A DNA stretch of 64,000 bases from Deltaproteobacteria bacterium HGW-Deltaproteobacteria-12 (lineage in GTDB: Bacteria > Desulfobacterota > Syntrophia > Syntrophales > Smithellaceae). Below, piece after piece: positions 33,946 to 44,842 of this stretch (its first letter is position 1; each line of letters begins with the position of its first letter). The notes under the pieces were generated by a model. The model was not told where the DNA came from. It did not search any database and was given only the letters and a program-made list of their open reading frames with translations. The stretch covers positions 46,405 to 110,404 of the forward strand of contig PHBK01000013.1 in NCBI GenBank assembly GCA_002840565.1, given 5' to 3'. A program made the position numbers and the translations under genes.

Positions 33946-34695
33946 TCAGTTATTATTGTTTTCCTTGTTAAGCTTAGCCAGTTCGGCAATCATGATGCGG
34001 CGAACAAGAGCGGCTGTTTCTGGAGCGGAAAGGCCGGAGAACCTTTCATAGGGGATCTCCTCTAAAACCCGTACCCTCATCCGGTGTACGCCCGACGTAT
34101 TCATTTTCCATTTGGGCAACGCTTTCCCTGTATTTGTTAACACTATCGGCAGAATAGGCACCTGGGCTTTATGGGCCAGGATAAAAGCTCCCGGCTTAAA
34201 GTCTTTAATCTCGCCGTCAGGCGATCGGGTTCCTTCGGGATAAATGAATACGGAATTGCCTTTGGCCAGTGTTTTTTCGCAGTCTTCCATCATTTTTTTG
34301 ACGCCATCCTTATTGCCGCGGACCAGCTCGATATATTGATTAAGTCGCATATTCCAGCCCATAAAAGGAACCCGGAACATTTCGGATTTGGAGACGATTT
34401 TATAAAATAAAAAAAGGCGGAAATTAACAAGGATATCCAGCTGTGACTGATGATTAGACACAATGATGTAAGTTGCGCCTTTTCGGCATCTTTGTCTTCC
34501 CTCGGTTTTAATCCGCCAGGTCGGCATAACCCATGTATAAGTGGAGGCCCAGAAACAGGTGTAGTAATGCAGGAAGCGCAGATGCGGATCGAAAGGCAGC
34601 GTGACAATCCAGATCAGCAGCGCCCCGCCATAAAAAAAAGGGAAAGTTATCCCGATAAAAACGAGCATTAAAACCGATAATATTTTTCCCAGCAT
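33946..34695 (-). CDS. plsC: 1-acyl-sn-glycerol-3-phosphate acyltransferase family protein
   Basis: The 249-residue inner-membrane protein has one or two N-terminal membrane segments and the PlsC signatures: SNHQSQLDIL (His-x4-Asp catalytic motif), a VPFMGW segment, and YPEGTRSPDG (glycerophosphate binding). It should transfer an acyl group to lysophosphatidic acid in phospholipid synthesis. Its length matches the family. It ends convergently with the seleno-glutaredoxin gene. Confidence 0.9.
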   Translation of the reverse strand: MLGKILSVLMLVFIGITFPFFYGGALLIWIVTLPFDPHLRFLHYYTCFWASTYTWVMPTWRIKTEGRQRCRKGATYIIVSNHQSQLDILVNFRLFLFYKIVSKSEMFRVPFMGWNMRLNQYIELVRGNKDGVKKMMEDCEKTLAKGNSVFIYPEGTRSPDGEIKDFKPGAFILAHKAQVPILPIVLTNTGKALPKWKMNTSGVHRMRVRVLEEIPYERFSGLSAPETAALVRRIMIAELAKLNKENNNN

Positions 34696-34996
34696 ATTCT
34701 GCCTTCAGTAAGGGAACTTGCCGCCCTTCAATGCTGGTTGTCAGCCCCCGGGAACAACCAGGTTCAGGCGTGTTTCCAAATGTAAAGACTTTTGGTTAAA
34801 CGGACGCCTGTATATTACTTCTGGATTGACCAGTCAAGAGGCATCAACCTGTTGATCAAAAAATCTGACAAATATTTCTTCTGATTAATTTTCTGTCATT
34901 ATCCGGTTGACAGGCCTGTTCGTTCTTTCTATATTGCCTGGCACAGAAGATGTCTTGGTCAGAGGGATAAATTTCTACAGGCTTTACGGGACTTCA
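34696..34996. other. Divergent gap between plsC and the MFS gene
   Basis: The 301 bases hold an 8-bp hairpin, CTGGTTGT (34734-34741) with ACAACCAG (34754-34761), around a C-rich loop, without a T-run. No clear promoter pair was recognised. The open frame of the MFS gene extends upstream to 34907, but that part does not resemble the family. Confidence 0.45.
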
Positions 34997-36256
34997 ATGA
35001 ATATTCAGTCCTCTCCCGGTTATCGTTGGTGCATTTTTGCTATTTGCGCCGGCATGTACATTATGTCCCACTTCTGGCGGGTCTCCACCGCTGTCATCGC
35101 CGGTGATCTGAGCCGTGACCTGAGCCTTTCCCCGGATATGCTGGGTCTTCTGGGTGGGGCATTTTTCTACAGCTTTGGCCTGGCGCAACTGCCCATGGGG
35201 CCATTGCTGGACCGCTTCGGGTCCCGCGCAGTCATCAGTTCCCTGGCCTGCGTCGGTGCTGCAAGCGCAATATTCTTTGCGTTCTCCACCGGTGGTTCCA
35301 TGGCGATATTGGCCAGGGCAGGAATAGGAGTCGGTATGGCCGCTGTTCTTATGGGCTCCTATAAAATATTTACCACCTGGTTTTCACCCCGGGAGTTTGC
35401 CACTCTGGCCGGCTTCTTGATTTCGATTGGTAATCTGGGGGCAATTGGTGCCACTGCCCCACTGGTCTGGCTGAGCAAAGCAATTGGCTGGCGCGGTGCC
35501 TTCCTCTGCCTGGCAATGATAACTCTGCTCATCGCTGTCATATTATTTCTGGTGCTGCGCGATCATCCTCCCCGGCAGGCAAGTATGCCGCCTCAGAACG
35601 CAACCCCGGGGAATGATATTTTTTTCGGACTGCGCACCGTCTTCGGCAGCGGCCTTTTCTGGCGGATTGCGCCGCTTGGCTTTGCCTCCTATGGAGCGCT
35701 GATAACTGCTCAGGGCTTGTGGGGCGGTCCTTACCTTATGCACACCTATGGCCTGAGTAAAGAGGCGGCCGGCGGTATTTTGCTGGCCGTCCCCATCGGG
35801 GCTATTTGCGGCTCACCTCTCTGGGGGAGTTGGTCCGACATACTGAAGCGGCGTAAATTGCCGGTCTTGTGGGGACAAGGGGCCATGCTGCTTGTCTTTT
35901 CCAGTCTGACTATGGATCTGCATTTACCCGGCTGGGGTTTGTTGCTCCAATTCTGGCTGTTGGGGTTTACCTTTTCCAGCAATTTTATTATTTATGCACA
36001 GGTAAAAGAGACATTTCCCCTCGCCATTGTAGGGACCGCCCTTACCGCCGTGAATTTTTTTATTATGATGGGAGCAGCCTCGTTCCAGCACGTTATGGGC
36101 GTCATTATGAATAACTGGACACCGTCGATAACGGGAGTCTACCCCTTGGCGTCTTACCAGTGGGGTTTCGGCGTCTCTGCCGCCCTGCTGTGCCTGGCCG
36201 TCTTAGTATACACCAGCAGCCGTGATACCGGTGTTGATATGCAAGGCGGTCGTTAA
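34997..36256 (+). CDS. Major facilitator superfamily transporter
   Basis: About 12 hydrophobic segments span this 419-residue inner-membrane protein. The first cytoplasmic loop carries DRFGSR, near the MFS motif A (usually GxLaDrxGrr), after QLPMGPLL. Proteins like this (CynX/NNP-like MFS) import anions or export small molecules; the substrate cannot be read. The open frame begins at 34907, but the ATG at 34997, just before the first membrane segment, gives a normal MFS start; the ribosome binding site is weak (GGGAC). Confidence 0.85.
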   Translation: MNIQSSPGYRWCIFAICAGMYIMSHFWRVSTAVIAGDLSRDLSLSPDMLGLLGGAFFYSFGLAQLPMGPLLDRFGSRAVISSLACVGAASAIFFAFSTGGSMAILARAGIGVGMAAVLMGSYKIFTTWFSPREFATLAGFLISIGNLGAIGATAPLVWLSKAIGWRGAFLCLAMITLLIAVILFLVLRDHPPRQASMPPQNATPGNDIFFGLRTVFGSGLFWRIAPLGFASYGALITAQGLWGGPYLMHTYGLSKEAAGGILLAVPIGAICGSPLWGSWSDILKRRKLPVLWGQGAMLLVFSSLTMDLHLPGWGLLLQFWLLGFTFSSNFIIYAQVKETFPLAIVGTALTAVNFFIMMGAASFQHVMGVIMNNWTPSITGVYPLASYQWGFGVSAALLCLAVLVYTSSRDTGVDMQGGR

Positions 36257-36257
36257 A

Positions 36258-36518
36258 TTATTTCCCTGTCAGGTAGTGTTTGCCGGTAAGAACAGGGTGA
36301 CGATAGAGCATCCGGGGACCGGAATATTTCATCACCGCCCTGATCCTTTCCCTCATTTCGGGCTTATAGCAATGGACAGGGCATTTTGAGCAACGGGGCT
36401 TGTTTCCCCGCAGGGGGCATTTTCCCAGGCGTTTTGTGACATAGTCCAGAAGTCTTCGGCATTCCGGACAAAGACCTTCTCTTTGGCCATGCTGAGCGGT
36501 ACAGAAGATAGCAATCAT
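36258..36518 (-). CDS. YgbA-like (nitrous oxide-stimulated promoter family) protein
   Basis: This 86-residue protein has the conserved pattern of the YgbA_NO family: FCTAQHGQREGLCPECRRLLDYV, RLGKCPLRGNKPRCSKCPVHCYKP and MKYSGPRMLYRHP. The seven Cys and His residues could bind an Fe-S cluster or zinc. Members are linked to nitrosative stress; the exact role is unknown. The family is usually 20 or so residues longer, and the frame is open upstream without a standard start codon, so the N-terminus is uncertain. The gene lies 45 bases downstream of the PpiD-like gene. Confidence 0.82.
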   Translation of the reverse strand: MIAIFCTAQHGQREGLCPECRRLLDYVTKRLGKCPLRGNKPRCSKCPVHCYKPEMRERIRAVMKYSGPRMLYRHPVLTGKHYLTGK

Positions 36519-36562
36519 CAGTCCGGCCGTCTTTGCCTCACTGTCTGTATCTGTTATCGCAT

Positions 36563-38161
36563 CTATAATTCTTTCAGATCCTTTTTAATCTTAATCCGGC
36601 CTTCTTTTTTCATGGCCTCTTTATTTCCCTCCAGCCAGGTTTGCATGGTTTCTTCACGTTTGATGGAAGTAAAGATTTTTGTATATAAATCTTTTTTTGC
36701 CTCAAAATCTTTCCGATCTATCTTGCTGGCCTCTTTGAATTTGAAAATAAGATAAGAATTGTTAATGAGAAACGGTTTCTCCGGATATGGTTTTTCGGCG
36801 GTGAGCTGAGTCAGGGCTTCCGTTGCCTCCGCGCTGGCTCCGACTTTCGGTATGCTGCTGCCGGGCTGAAACAGGCCGGTTTCATTAATCTTCAATCCCT
36901 TTTCCCGGGCGATTTTCTCGAGGGCATCTCCCTTTTTCAAGTCGGTCATAATTGCCAGCGCTTCTTTTTCGGCGATGTTCTGTTTTTCACTTTCGATATA
37001 ATAGTTTTCCACTTCTTTGCGAATATCATCAAGTTTTGGCAGGTAAGCGGCCTTCTTGTCCACAACCTTTATAAGATAGTAGCTGGTGTTGGTCTTAATA
37101 ACTTTACTGATTTCATTTTTCTGCAAATCCAGAAGTGCTGAAGCCAGGTCCTTGACGGAAGCAAACTCCCGGGGAGGCTTATTCAGGGGGAAAAAGTCCA
37201 GTGCCCCGACTTTTGAATTGATTTTAGCGGCGTAGGCCGTGAAATTATCTTCCTGATAAATAGTATCATGCGCTTTTTTCGCTTCGATGTACGCAGTCTG
37301 CATACCCCGCATGTTCGCTAGTTCTTTGAGAACCTCGCCGCGCACTTGGGCAAACTGTAATGGCTTGCCGTCTTTTGCTTTATATTTGTCGATATGGCGA
37401 TTGAAATAATCGCGAAGATCAGAATCACTGATATTGGCGGGAGCAAAATCACTGCCGGCAAAAGCAAGATAGTTAATCTTGACCTGTTCAACCCTGCGGA
37501 ACAGCTTGCTGTTGTCCTTTAAATAGTTTTCTAAGTCGGCTGTAGTTGGGACAATATTCTTTTTAATATCTTTCCCGGCGATTTGAACAAAACTGATATT
37601 GATCTTCTGATTTTGCAGGGCATAAACATCAAAGATTTCTTGTTCGGAAATCTTAATACCTTCGCGAACAAGAGCTTCGATCTTATTGCCCATTAGATTT
37701 ATTTTCTGCGCTTTTTCAAAATCTTCCGCCGACGTTTTATTGTAGCGCAAAAACTGGTTATATTTCCGCTCATCAAACACACCGTCGGTCTGCAGGGCGG
37801 GCGTCGACATCAATGTGTTCTTTAATTCCTCGTCGGACACTTGCACCTTTAAATCGGCGGCCTTGGCAATGATTACCTGGCGGTTGAGCAGACTGTCGTA
37901 GGCCATTTTTTTGAGACCCATTTCTTTGAGTGCTTCCGCTGTCAGCTTTGCGCCATAACGCAGCCTGGCCATATCCATCAATTTGCTGTATTCGTCATGG
38001 AACTCCCCTTCGCTGATAACTTTTCCGTCAACTACGGCAATGGCTTCCGCCATCCTGCTGCCTCTACTGGAGCCGAAATAGAGCACAAAAACAAAAATTA
38101 TTATTCCCAATATCAAAGACATTAACCAGCTGCGGGCGTGTCGACGCAAAAAACTAAGCAT
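36563..38161 (-). CDS. PpiD/SurA-like periplasmic folding factor
   Basis: The 532-residue protein has an N-terminal membrane anchor (about 12-32), a SurA_N-type chaperone region (about 40-200), a rotamase-like middle and a helical C-terminus. It resembles PpiD, which is anchored in the inner membrane and assists outer-membrane protein folding. The parvulin core is weakly conserved, so chaperone activity is more certain than peptidyl-prolyl isomerisation. It is divergent from the mreB operon. Confidence 0.85.
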   Translation of the reverse strand: MLSFLRRHARSWLMSLILGIIIFVFVLYFGSSRGSRMAEAIAVVDGKVISEGEFHDEYSKLMDMARLRYGAKLTAEALKEMGLKKMAYDSLLNRQVIIAKAADLKVQVSDEELKNTLMSTPALQTDGVFDERKYNQFLRYNKTSAEDFEKAQKINLMGNKIEALVREGIKISEQEIFDVYALQNQKINISFVQIAGKDIKKNIVPTTADLENYLKDNSKLFRRVEQVKINYLAFAGSDFAPANISDSDLRDYFNRHIDKYKAKDGKPLQFAQVRGEVLKELANMRGMQTAYIEAKKAHDTIYQEDNFTAYAAKINSKVGALDFFPLNKPPREFASVKDLASALLDLQKNEISKVIKTNTSYYLIKVVDKKAAYLPKLDDIRKEVENYYIESEKQNIAEKEALAIMTDLKKGDALEKIAREKGLKINETGLFQPGSSIPKVGASAEATEALTQLTAEKPYPEKPFLINNSYLIFKFKEASKIDRKDFEAKKDLYTKIFTSIKREETMQTWLEGNKEAMKKEGRIKIKKDLKEL

Positions 38162-38259
38162 AAAATCACCTCAAACTTTAATAACTGCCTTCAGGCAATA
38201 GAAAGTTTTGCTTTAGTATTACAGTCATTTACAAAATGCAAATACAATTTAAAAAGGCG

Positions 38260-38288
38260 TTGATTAGGGTAAAGAAATACGGTATAGG
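38260..38288 (+). promoter_or_regulatory. Candidate promoter of the mre operon
   Basis: TTGATT (38260-38265), 17 bases, TATAGG (38283-38288), with both hexamers matching four of six consensus positions, 55 bases before the mreB ATG. Confidence 0.4.
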
Positions 38289-38318
38289 AAAAAACCCGCG
38301 AAGGACTAATTATTTTAA

Positions 38319-39380
<1,062 letters not shown>

Positions 39381-39405
39381 TCATTATTTTTCTCATGGGT
39401 AAATA

Positions 39406-40239
39406 ATGTTTTTCTTCAGGAATTATAAAACCGTTATTTTTATTGTAATTCTTCTGGCTGTAGTTCTTGTTTTTCTTGCCTATAACTTCAAGCAGAAATC
39501 CCCCGCCGGATTAGTAACAAAAATTGTTTTAGAAGTGGCGGCGCCCGTTCAGCAAGGTTTGAATGCTTCCGTGACAAGTGTAATCGATTCCTGGCACCGT
39601 TATTTGTTTCTGGTGGGCATGGAAGAAGAAAATAGAAATCTCCGAAAAAAGATTGATGATTTGAAGTCAGAATTGAATTTATATCAGGAGGGTCATCATG
39701 AGGCGCAAAGGCTGCGCAGCCTTCTGGCGCTCCAGGACGATTATGATTTCAATTTTGTAGCCGCCCGCGTAATTGGCCGGGAACAGATCGGCCTTTCCAG
39801 GACAATCCTGATCAACAAAGGCAGTGCTGATGGGCTGAAGGCCGGCATGCCGGTAATGGCGGCGCTGGGATTGGTCGGCAGGGTGATCGATGCCTCCTGG
39901 CATTCGGCCAAGGTGTTGCCCATCATTGACGAAAACAGTAATATCGATGCCATTGTGCAGCGCAACCGCACTCAGGGGATAATTCGCGGTGCCGGCTCCC
40001 GTGGCTGCGTCTTGAAGTATATTTCTAAGATTCAGGATGTGCAGGAAGGAGATATCATTATTTCTTCCGGCATCGGTGGAGTATTTCCCAAAGGCATGAT
40101 GATTGGTCAGGTCAGCCATGTTGATAGACTGGATGCCGGCCTTTTTTTGAGAATTAATGTGACTCCGTCAATAGATTTTTCCAAGCTGGAAGAAGTATTG
40201 GTAGCCACTGCTGCCGCTGATGATCAAAAAAGGAAATAA
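39406..40239 (+). CDS. mreC: Rod shape-determining protein MreC
   Basis: The 277-residue protein has a membrane anchor at about 7-27, a coiled coil (about 65-100) and a beta-rich periplasmic part (VAARVIGREQ..., GLVGRVIDA, GDIIISSGIGGVFPKG). MreC links the MreB filament with periplasmic cell-wall enzymes. It starts 25 bases after mreB and ends two bases before mreD. Confidence 0.95.
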   Translation: MFFFRNYKTVIFIVILLAVVLVFLAYNFKQKSPAGLVTKIVLEVAAPVQQGLNASVTSVIDSWHRYLFLVGMEEENRNLRKKIDDLKSELNLYQEGHHEAQRLRSLLALQDDYDFNFVAARVIGREQIGLSRTILINKGSADGLKAGMPVMAALGLVGRVIDASWHSAKVLPIIDENSNIDAIVQRNRTQGIIRGAGSRGCVLKYISKIQDVQEGDIIISSGIGGVFPKGMMIGQVSHVDRLDAGLFLRINVTPSIDFSKLEEVLVATAAADDQKRK

Positions 40240-40241
40240 GG

Positions 40242-40763
40242 ATGATTTATTATTATTTGGCATTGCCTATTCTTTCCATACTATTAATTGTGCTGCAGAA
40301 TACTATTGCGGACGTAATTTTTTCCGGACGGCTGCTTCTGGAAATATCGATTATTATACTAGTCTATGCCGGATTTCGTTTTACTCTGGTGAAAGGGGCA
40401 ATATCGGCTTTTGTTCTGGGCTTTATGACTGATTGTATTTCCGGTACAGTTATTGGGCTGTTTACTTTGATTTATATTCTGATTTTTCTATTTTCGTTTC
40501 TGGTATCAGCGCGATTGATTACCGAAAGAATGCCTTTTATTGCCCTTTTTAGTTTATTCTGTGCCTTTTTTGAAAAAGTAATAGTCGTTTTATTTTACAA
40601 CTTAGTCTATGGTTTTAACATATTATATACACCGGCTGTTTTCTTGCTGCAGGGGATAATTATCGGTCTGCTGGCTCCGGTGTTCTTTTATTTGATGCGC
40701 AGGGTAGAGGTTTTTTTCTATGGCAAACCGGCACAGTCTGCTCAATGGACCGGAACCGGCTGA
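40242..40763 (+). CDS. mreD: Rod shape-determining protein MreD
   Basis: This 173-residue protein has five or six hydrophobic segments and almost no soluble part, as expected for MreD. The segment GFMTDCISGTVIGLFTLIY matches the most conserved part of the family. It follows mreC after two bases, and its end overlaps mrdA by 44 bases, so the genes are translationally coupled. Confidence 0.92.
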   Translation: MIYYYLALPILSILLIVLQNTIADVIFSGRLLLEISIIILVYAGFRFTLVKGAISAFVLGFMTDCISGTVIGLFTLIYILIFLFSFLVSARLITERMPFIALFSLFCAFFEKVIVVLFYNLVYGFNILYTPAVFLLQGIIIGLLAPVFFYLMRRVEVFFYGKPAQSAQWTGTG

Positions 40764-42609
40764 ATTCCGGCAAAAACTTAAAATTGTCATAGTCTTGATT
40801 CTGATTGCCTTGAGTATTCTTCTGGTCAGGCTCTGGTATTTACAGGTTATTCGAGGCGATGATTTAAAACAAAGATCGGAGAATAATTCGATCCGCTTTC
40901 GCCGGATTATGCCTCTGCGGGGACTGATCATGGATCGCAACCGTCAGGTAGTCGTCGATAACCGTCCGTCTTTTGACGTGCTTTATTTGCCCGGCAAAGG
41001 GAAAAATCCCGATCGTTTAGTGGAAAAGATCAAAGAACTATATTCCCGCCGATCACTGGATTTTTCTTACGACCAGTCTTTCCCCCGGAAAATGAAACCG
41101 TATCTGCCGGTGAAGCTGGAAAAGAATGTCAGCATGGAAAAAGTTGCCGTGGTTGAAACCAATGCGCTGGATCTGCCCGGTATTTACATTGACGTTTCCC
41201 CCATCAGGTCGTATTTGGCTGGCGAAATCATAGCTCCGGTTATCGGCTATACCGGGGAAGTCAGCAAAGAAGATCTGGAAAAGGAAGAAGAGGAGTATGC
41301 TTCCGGCGATATTATCGGCAAGCACGGCCTGGAAAAATTTCTGGATTCTTATATCCGGGGCGCGAGCGGAGCGGAACTGGTCGAAGTGAACGCTCACGGC
41401 AAAGAGATTAAAAATTTGGGGCGGATTGACCCTGTTTCCGGTCATAATGTTGTGTTGAATATTGATATTGATCTGCAAAAAACCGCCTGGGGGGCATTTG
41501 AGGGAAGATCGGGTGCCGCCGTTGCTTTGGATCCGCGGAACGGCGCTGTACTCGCCATGGTCAGCGCACCCTCCTTCGATCCCAATTTATTTAACAGCGG
41601 AGTTTCGAGCGAGCAGTGGAGCAAGATCGCCAACAATCCCCGGACTCCCCTGACCAACAGAGCAATTTCCGGACAGTATCCTCCGGGGTCAACTTACAAA
41701 CTGATAGTTGCCGCCGCCGCACTGGAAGAGGGGATCATCACTCCGGATACTAAATTTATGTGCAATGGTTCTTACGAATTCGGTAACAGGACATTTCGTT
41801 GCTGGCAAAAAAATGGTCATGGACATATTAGTCTGCACAGGGCCATGGTCGAATCGTGTGATGTCTATTTTTACAATGTGGGGCGTATGCTGGGCGTGGA
41901 CAAGATAGCGCATTATGCCCGTCTCTTTGGCCTGGGCGGGGCGACAGGCATTGATCTGCCCAACGAAAAAAGCGGTTTGATTCCGACGCGGCAATGGAAG
42001 TTGACGAAAATGAAGCAACCCTGGCAATCGGGAGAAACCATATCAATATCAATTGGCCAGGGATTTGATCTGGTAACGCCGCTGCAGCTGGCTTCCGCTT
42101 ACAGTGCTTTTGCCAATGGCGGGACCCTATGGCAGCCCCGTTTGGTAAAAAGTATTGAAACCATGGACGGCAAAATTTACAAGGATTTTTTACCGGCAGA
42201 GAAGGGGAAATTGGTTCTAAAAAAAGAAACTATTGATTTGCTTGGTTCGGCCCTGTGGGGTGTTGTCAATGAACCGGGGGGCACCGGGAAAGCCGCTCGC
42301 CGACCCAATGCCGATGTTTGCGGCAAAACAGGAACTTCCCAGGTCATTGGTTTGCCGGAAAATGGAAAGGGCCGGCGGGAGAAGAAAATTGGCGTGTCTT
42401 ACGAAGATCATGCCTTATTCGTCTGCTTTGCCCCGCGCACCAACCCGGAGATAGCGGTGGCTGTAATTGCGGAAAACGCCGGCCATGGTGGTTCCGTTGC
42501 CGCTCCTATTGCCCGCAAAATTATTGATGCGTATTTTGAAGGAAAAAATAAAATCAATCAGACGCAAATTGTAATGCAAAATCAGCCGGCAATGAATAGG
42601 CGTCAATAA
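40720..42609 (+). CDS. mrdA: Penicillin-binding protein 2 (transpeptidase)
   Basis: The 629-residue protein has one N-terminal membrane anchor (about 20-42), a dimerisation domain and a transpeptidase domain. Active-site motifs are STYK (nucleophile Ser, in PPGSTYKL), SCD in VESCDVYFYN as the SxN motif variant, and KTGTS. It crosslinks peptidoglycan during cell elongation together with RodA. The start overlaps mreD by 44 bases. Length is typical. Confidence 0.95.
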   Translation: MANRHSLLNGPEPAEFRQKLKIVIVLILIALSILLVRLWYLQVIRGDDLKQRSENNSIRFRRIMPLRGLIMDRNRQVVVDNRPSFDVLYLPGKGKNPDRLVEKIKELYSRRSLDFSYDQSFPRKMKPYLPVKLEKNVSMEKVAVVETNALDLPGIYIDVSPIRSYLAGEIIAPVIGYTGEVSKEDLEKEEEEYASGDIIGKHGLEKFLDSYIRGASGAELVEVNAHGKEIKNLGRIDPVSGHNVVLNIDIDLQKTAWGAFEGRSGAAVALDPRNGAVLAMVSAPSFDPNLFNSGVSSEQWSKIANNPRTPLTNRAISGQYPPGSTYKLIVAAAALEEGIITPDTKFMCNGSYEFGNRTFRCWQKNGHGHISLHRAMVESCDVYFYNVGRMLGVDKIAHYARLFGLGGATGIDLPNEKSGLIPTRQWKLTKMKQPWQSGETISISIGQGFDLVTPLQLASAYSAFANGGTLWQPRLVKSIETMDGKIYKDFLPAEKGKLVLKKETIDLLGSALWGVVNEPGGTGKAARRPNADVCGKTGTSQVIGLPENGKGRREKKIGVSYEDHALFVCFAPRTNPEIAVAVIAENAGHGGSVAAPIARKIIDAYFEGKNKINQTQIVMQNQPAMNRRQ

Positions 42610-42654
42610 CGGCGGCGCCTATTGTCGGCCGCTGATTTATATGTTTGAGGAGTT

Positions 42655-43770
42655 ATGGTTTTTTTTAAATTTGATCGCCGGATTTTTCAATATTTTGACT
42701 GGACGCTTCTCTTGCTGGTGCTTTGTATCTGCGCCGTTGGCATTATAAATATTTATTCTGCCGTCTTCAGTCTGGGTGAAAAGCAAAACCCCCTTTATCT
42801 AAAGCAAATCCAGTGGGTGGCGATGGGTGCTTTTTTTATGATGATTGTCTTTCTGATTGATTACCGCATAATCAGTGATGGCGCCTATATAATTTATGGC
42901 ATCTCGGTTGCGCTGCTGGTGGCTGTTTTTCTTTACGGCTATACAACTAACGGTTCGCAAAGATGGATTTCTATCGGCGGTTTTTCCGGCCAGCCCTCGG
43001 AATTAGTGAAGCTGACCATCATTTTGGCTTTAGCGCGGTATTTCGATGATCATAAATCCAATGAACCTTATACTTTAAAAGAACTTTTCATTCCCTCCTT
43101 AATGGTCCTGGCGCCTTTCTTGTTGATCCTGAAGCAGCCGGACTTGGGTACGGCCTTGATATTAATAATCGTTTTTGCATCGCTTGTTGTTTTCATCGGC
43201 GTCAACTGGAAATCGGTCGCTATTGTGGCCGCCGGAGTCATAATGCTCATGCCGCTCGGGTGGTACTTTCTGAAGGATTACCAGAGAGATAGATTAATCA
43301 CTTTTATAAATCCCGAGAACGACCCGCTGGGAACGGGCTACCATATTATTCAATCAATGATAGCAGTAGGTTCCGGAGGAATATTTGGTAAAGGATTTTT
43401 AAAAGGTTCACAGACACAATTGAAGTTTTTGCCGGAACAGCAGACAGACTTTGTTTTTTCCGTGTTTGCCGAAGAATGGGGTTTTATCGGTGGATTGTTT
43501 TTGATTATTCTTTTTATGTCCCTGATCTTCTGGGGTTTGAAAATAGCCTTGCATTCGAGAGATTTATTAGGCACATTGATAGCGTTTGGCATCAGTGCTC
43601 TGATCTCCTGGGAAGTTTTCATCAATATAGGAATGGTTTTGGGGATACTGCCGGTTGTCGGTATTCCGCTGCCCTTTTTCAGTTATGGCGGTTCGGCGAT
43701 GATTGTTTTAATGACGGCGATAGGATTATTAATGAATGTCAGCGTACGCAGATTCATTTTGCAACGCTAA
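42655..43770 (+). CDS. rodA: Peptidoglycan polymerase RodA
   Basis: This 371-residue protein has ten hydrophobic segments and the SEDS family signatures, including QPSELVKL, KQPDLGTAL, GTGYHIIQSMIAVGSGGIFGKG and PLPFFSYGGSAM. It polymerises glycan strands from lipid II with PBP2. GAGGAG precedes the ATG, 45 bases after mrdA. Confidence 0.95.
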   Translation: MVFFKFDRRIFQYFDWTLLLLVLCICAVGIINIYSAVFSLGEKQNPLYLKQIQWVAMGAFFMMIVFLIDYRIISDGAYIIYGISVALLVAVFLYGYTTNGSQRWISIGGFSGQPSELVKLTIILALARYFDDHKSNEPYTLKELFIPSLMVLAPFLLILKQPDLGTALILIIVFASLVVFIGVNWKSVAIVAAGVIMLMPLGWYFLKDYQRDRLITFINPENDPLGTGYHIIQSMIAVGSGGIFGKGFLKGSQTQLKFLPEQQTDFVFSVFAEEWGFIGGLFLIILFMSLIFWGLKIALHSRDLLGTLIAFGISALISWEVFINIGMVLGILPVVGIPLPFFSYGGSAMIVLMTAIGLLMNVSVRRFILQR

Positions 43771-43789
43771 GTTGGTCAAGGAGAGGCAT

Positions 43790-44167
43790 ATGTGGGAAAA
43801 AAAGAAAGAAGTTGAAGAAGTGCGGGCGTTTTTAGGCAAGGGAGCCGAGTTTATCGGCAAACTCATTTTTAACGGCGCTGTCCGGATTGACGGGGATTTT
43901 CAGGGTGAAGTATACGGACAGGGCTCGTTGGTTATTGGCGAAGGCGCCTTGGTGAAAGCCAATATTGCCGTTAACAGTGTTTACATCGGCGGCGAGGTTC
44001 AAGGCAACATTGAAGTTAAAGAAAAAATTAATATCCATTCCACCGGTAAATTTTACGGTGATGTCCGCACGCCGGTATTTATTATGGAAGAGGGTGCTTT
44101 TTTCGAGGGAAGGTCGAATATGACGGAAGCGGCAGGAGGGAAAATAACCGTTGCCCGGGCAGTATGA
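43790..44167 (+). CDS. Bactofilin family cytoskeletal protein
   Basis: The 125-residue protein has a charged N-terminal tail and a right-handed beta-helix made of short hydrophobic turns (FNGAVRIDGDFQGEVYG, LVIGEGALVKANI, VYIGGEVQGNI). Bactofilins form filaments that recruit wall-modifying enzymes. The open frame starts at 43736 inside rodA, but AAGGAGAGG just before the ATG at 43790 marks the true start. The position at the end of the rod operon fits a shape role. Confidence 0.9.
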   Translation: MWEKKKEVEEVRAFLGKGAEFIGKLIFNGAVRIDGDFQGEVYGQGSLVIGEGALVKANIAVNSVYIGGEVQGNIEVKEKINIHSTGKFYGDVRTPVFIMEEGAFFEGRSNMTEAAGGKITVARAV

Positions 44168-44256
44168 CCTCATTTCTTTCCATGTGCCGTCAACTCGACG
44201 TTAATATTGATAATATTGATAATATAAGAAAATAAGACCGGCGGTCACAAAAAAGC

Positions 44257-44284
44257 TTGACAAGCAAAATGGGTTGTGATTAAT
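44257..44284 (+). promoter_or_regulatory. Candidate promoter of the ATP synthase operon
   Basis: TTGACA (44257-44262), 16 bases, ATTAAT (44279-44284). The first gene starts with GTG at 44408. Confidence 0.4.
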
Positions 44285-44407
44285 AACGCGCGGTTTTAAC
44301 AATTGGGAGTGTATTTTTTTCATGCCTCCTGATGAAATTGAATACTTCAGGCAATTTAATAATCTATGGCCGAAATTAACGAGAGTGCTAAGTATGTGAG
44401 GTAAACC

Positions 44408-44842
44408 GTGGTTACCGTTATCCCTGATTTAACAATTTTTATCCAGATGATTATTTTTTTGGCTCTAATTTATATTCTCAACCTTCTTCTTTATAAACCA
44501 ATCCTTTCCATAATTGAACGCCGCAAGAAACATCTCGCCGAGTTGGAAAACGAAATTAAGCTTTTTAATGAATCTGTTGAAAAAAGAGCCGCCGAATATG
44601 AAGAGAAATTGAAGCAGGCCAAAACAAACGCTTCCGAATTAAAAAAAGAAATAATTCAAGAGGGGGCGGACCAGGCCAAGAATATTATCGATGCCGTACG
44701 CAATGAAATTCCGGTTCTGATGCAGGAATTCCAACAAAAGATGGATCAGGAAATTCAGGCGGCCCGCCAAACCCTGGACAGCCAATCCCGCAAGCTATCC
44801 TTAGAGATTGCACAAAAAGTCATGGGGAGGGCCGTTCAATGA
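44408..44842 (+). CDS. F-type ATP synthase subunit b'
   Basis: This 144-residue protein has an N-terminal membrane segment (about 8-28) and a long charged coiled coil ending KVMGRAVQ. It is the first of two stator stalk genes, as in bacteria with b/b' heterodimers. It starts with GTG after GTGAGG. Its stop overlaps the start of the next gene. Confidence 0.88.
   Translation: MVTVIPDLTIFIQMIIFLALIYILNLLLYKPILSIIERRKKHLAELENEIKLFNESVEKRAAEYEEKLKQAKTNASELKKEIIQEGADQAKNIIDAVRNEIPVLMQEFQQKMDQEIQAARQTLDSQSRKLSLEIAQKVMGRAVQ

Noticed and set aside
34931-34952. TGGCAC-like sequence as a sigma-54 promoter
   Set aside because: The GC element at the proper distance is missing.
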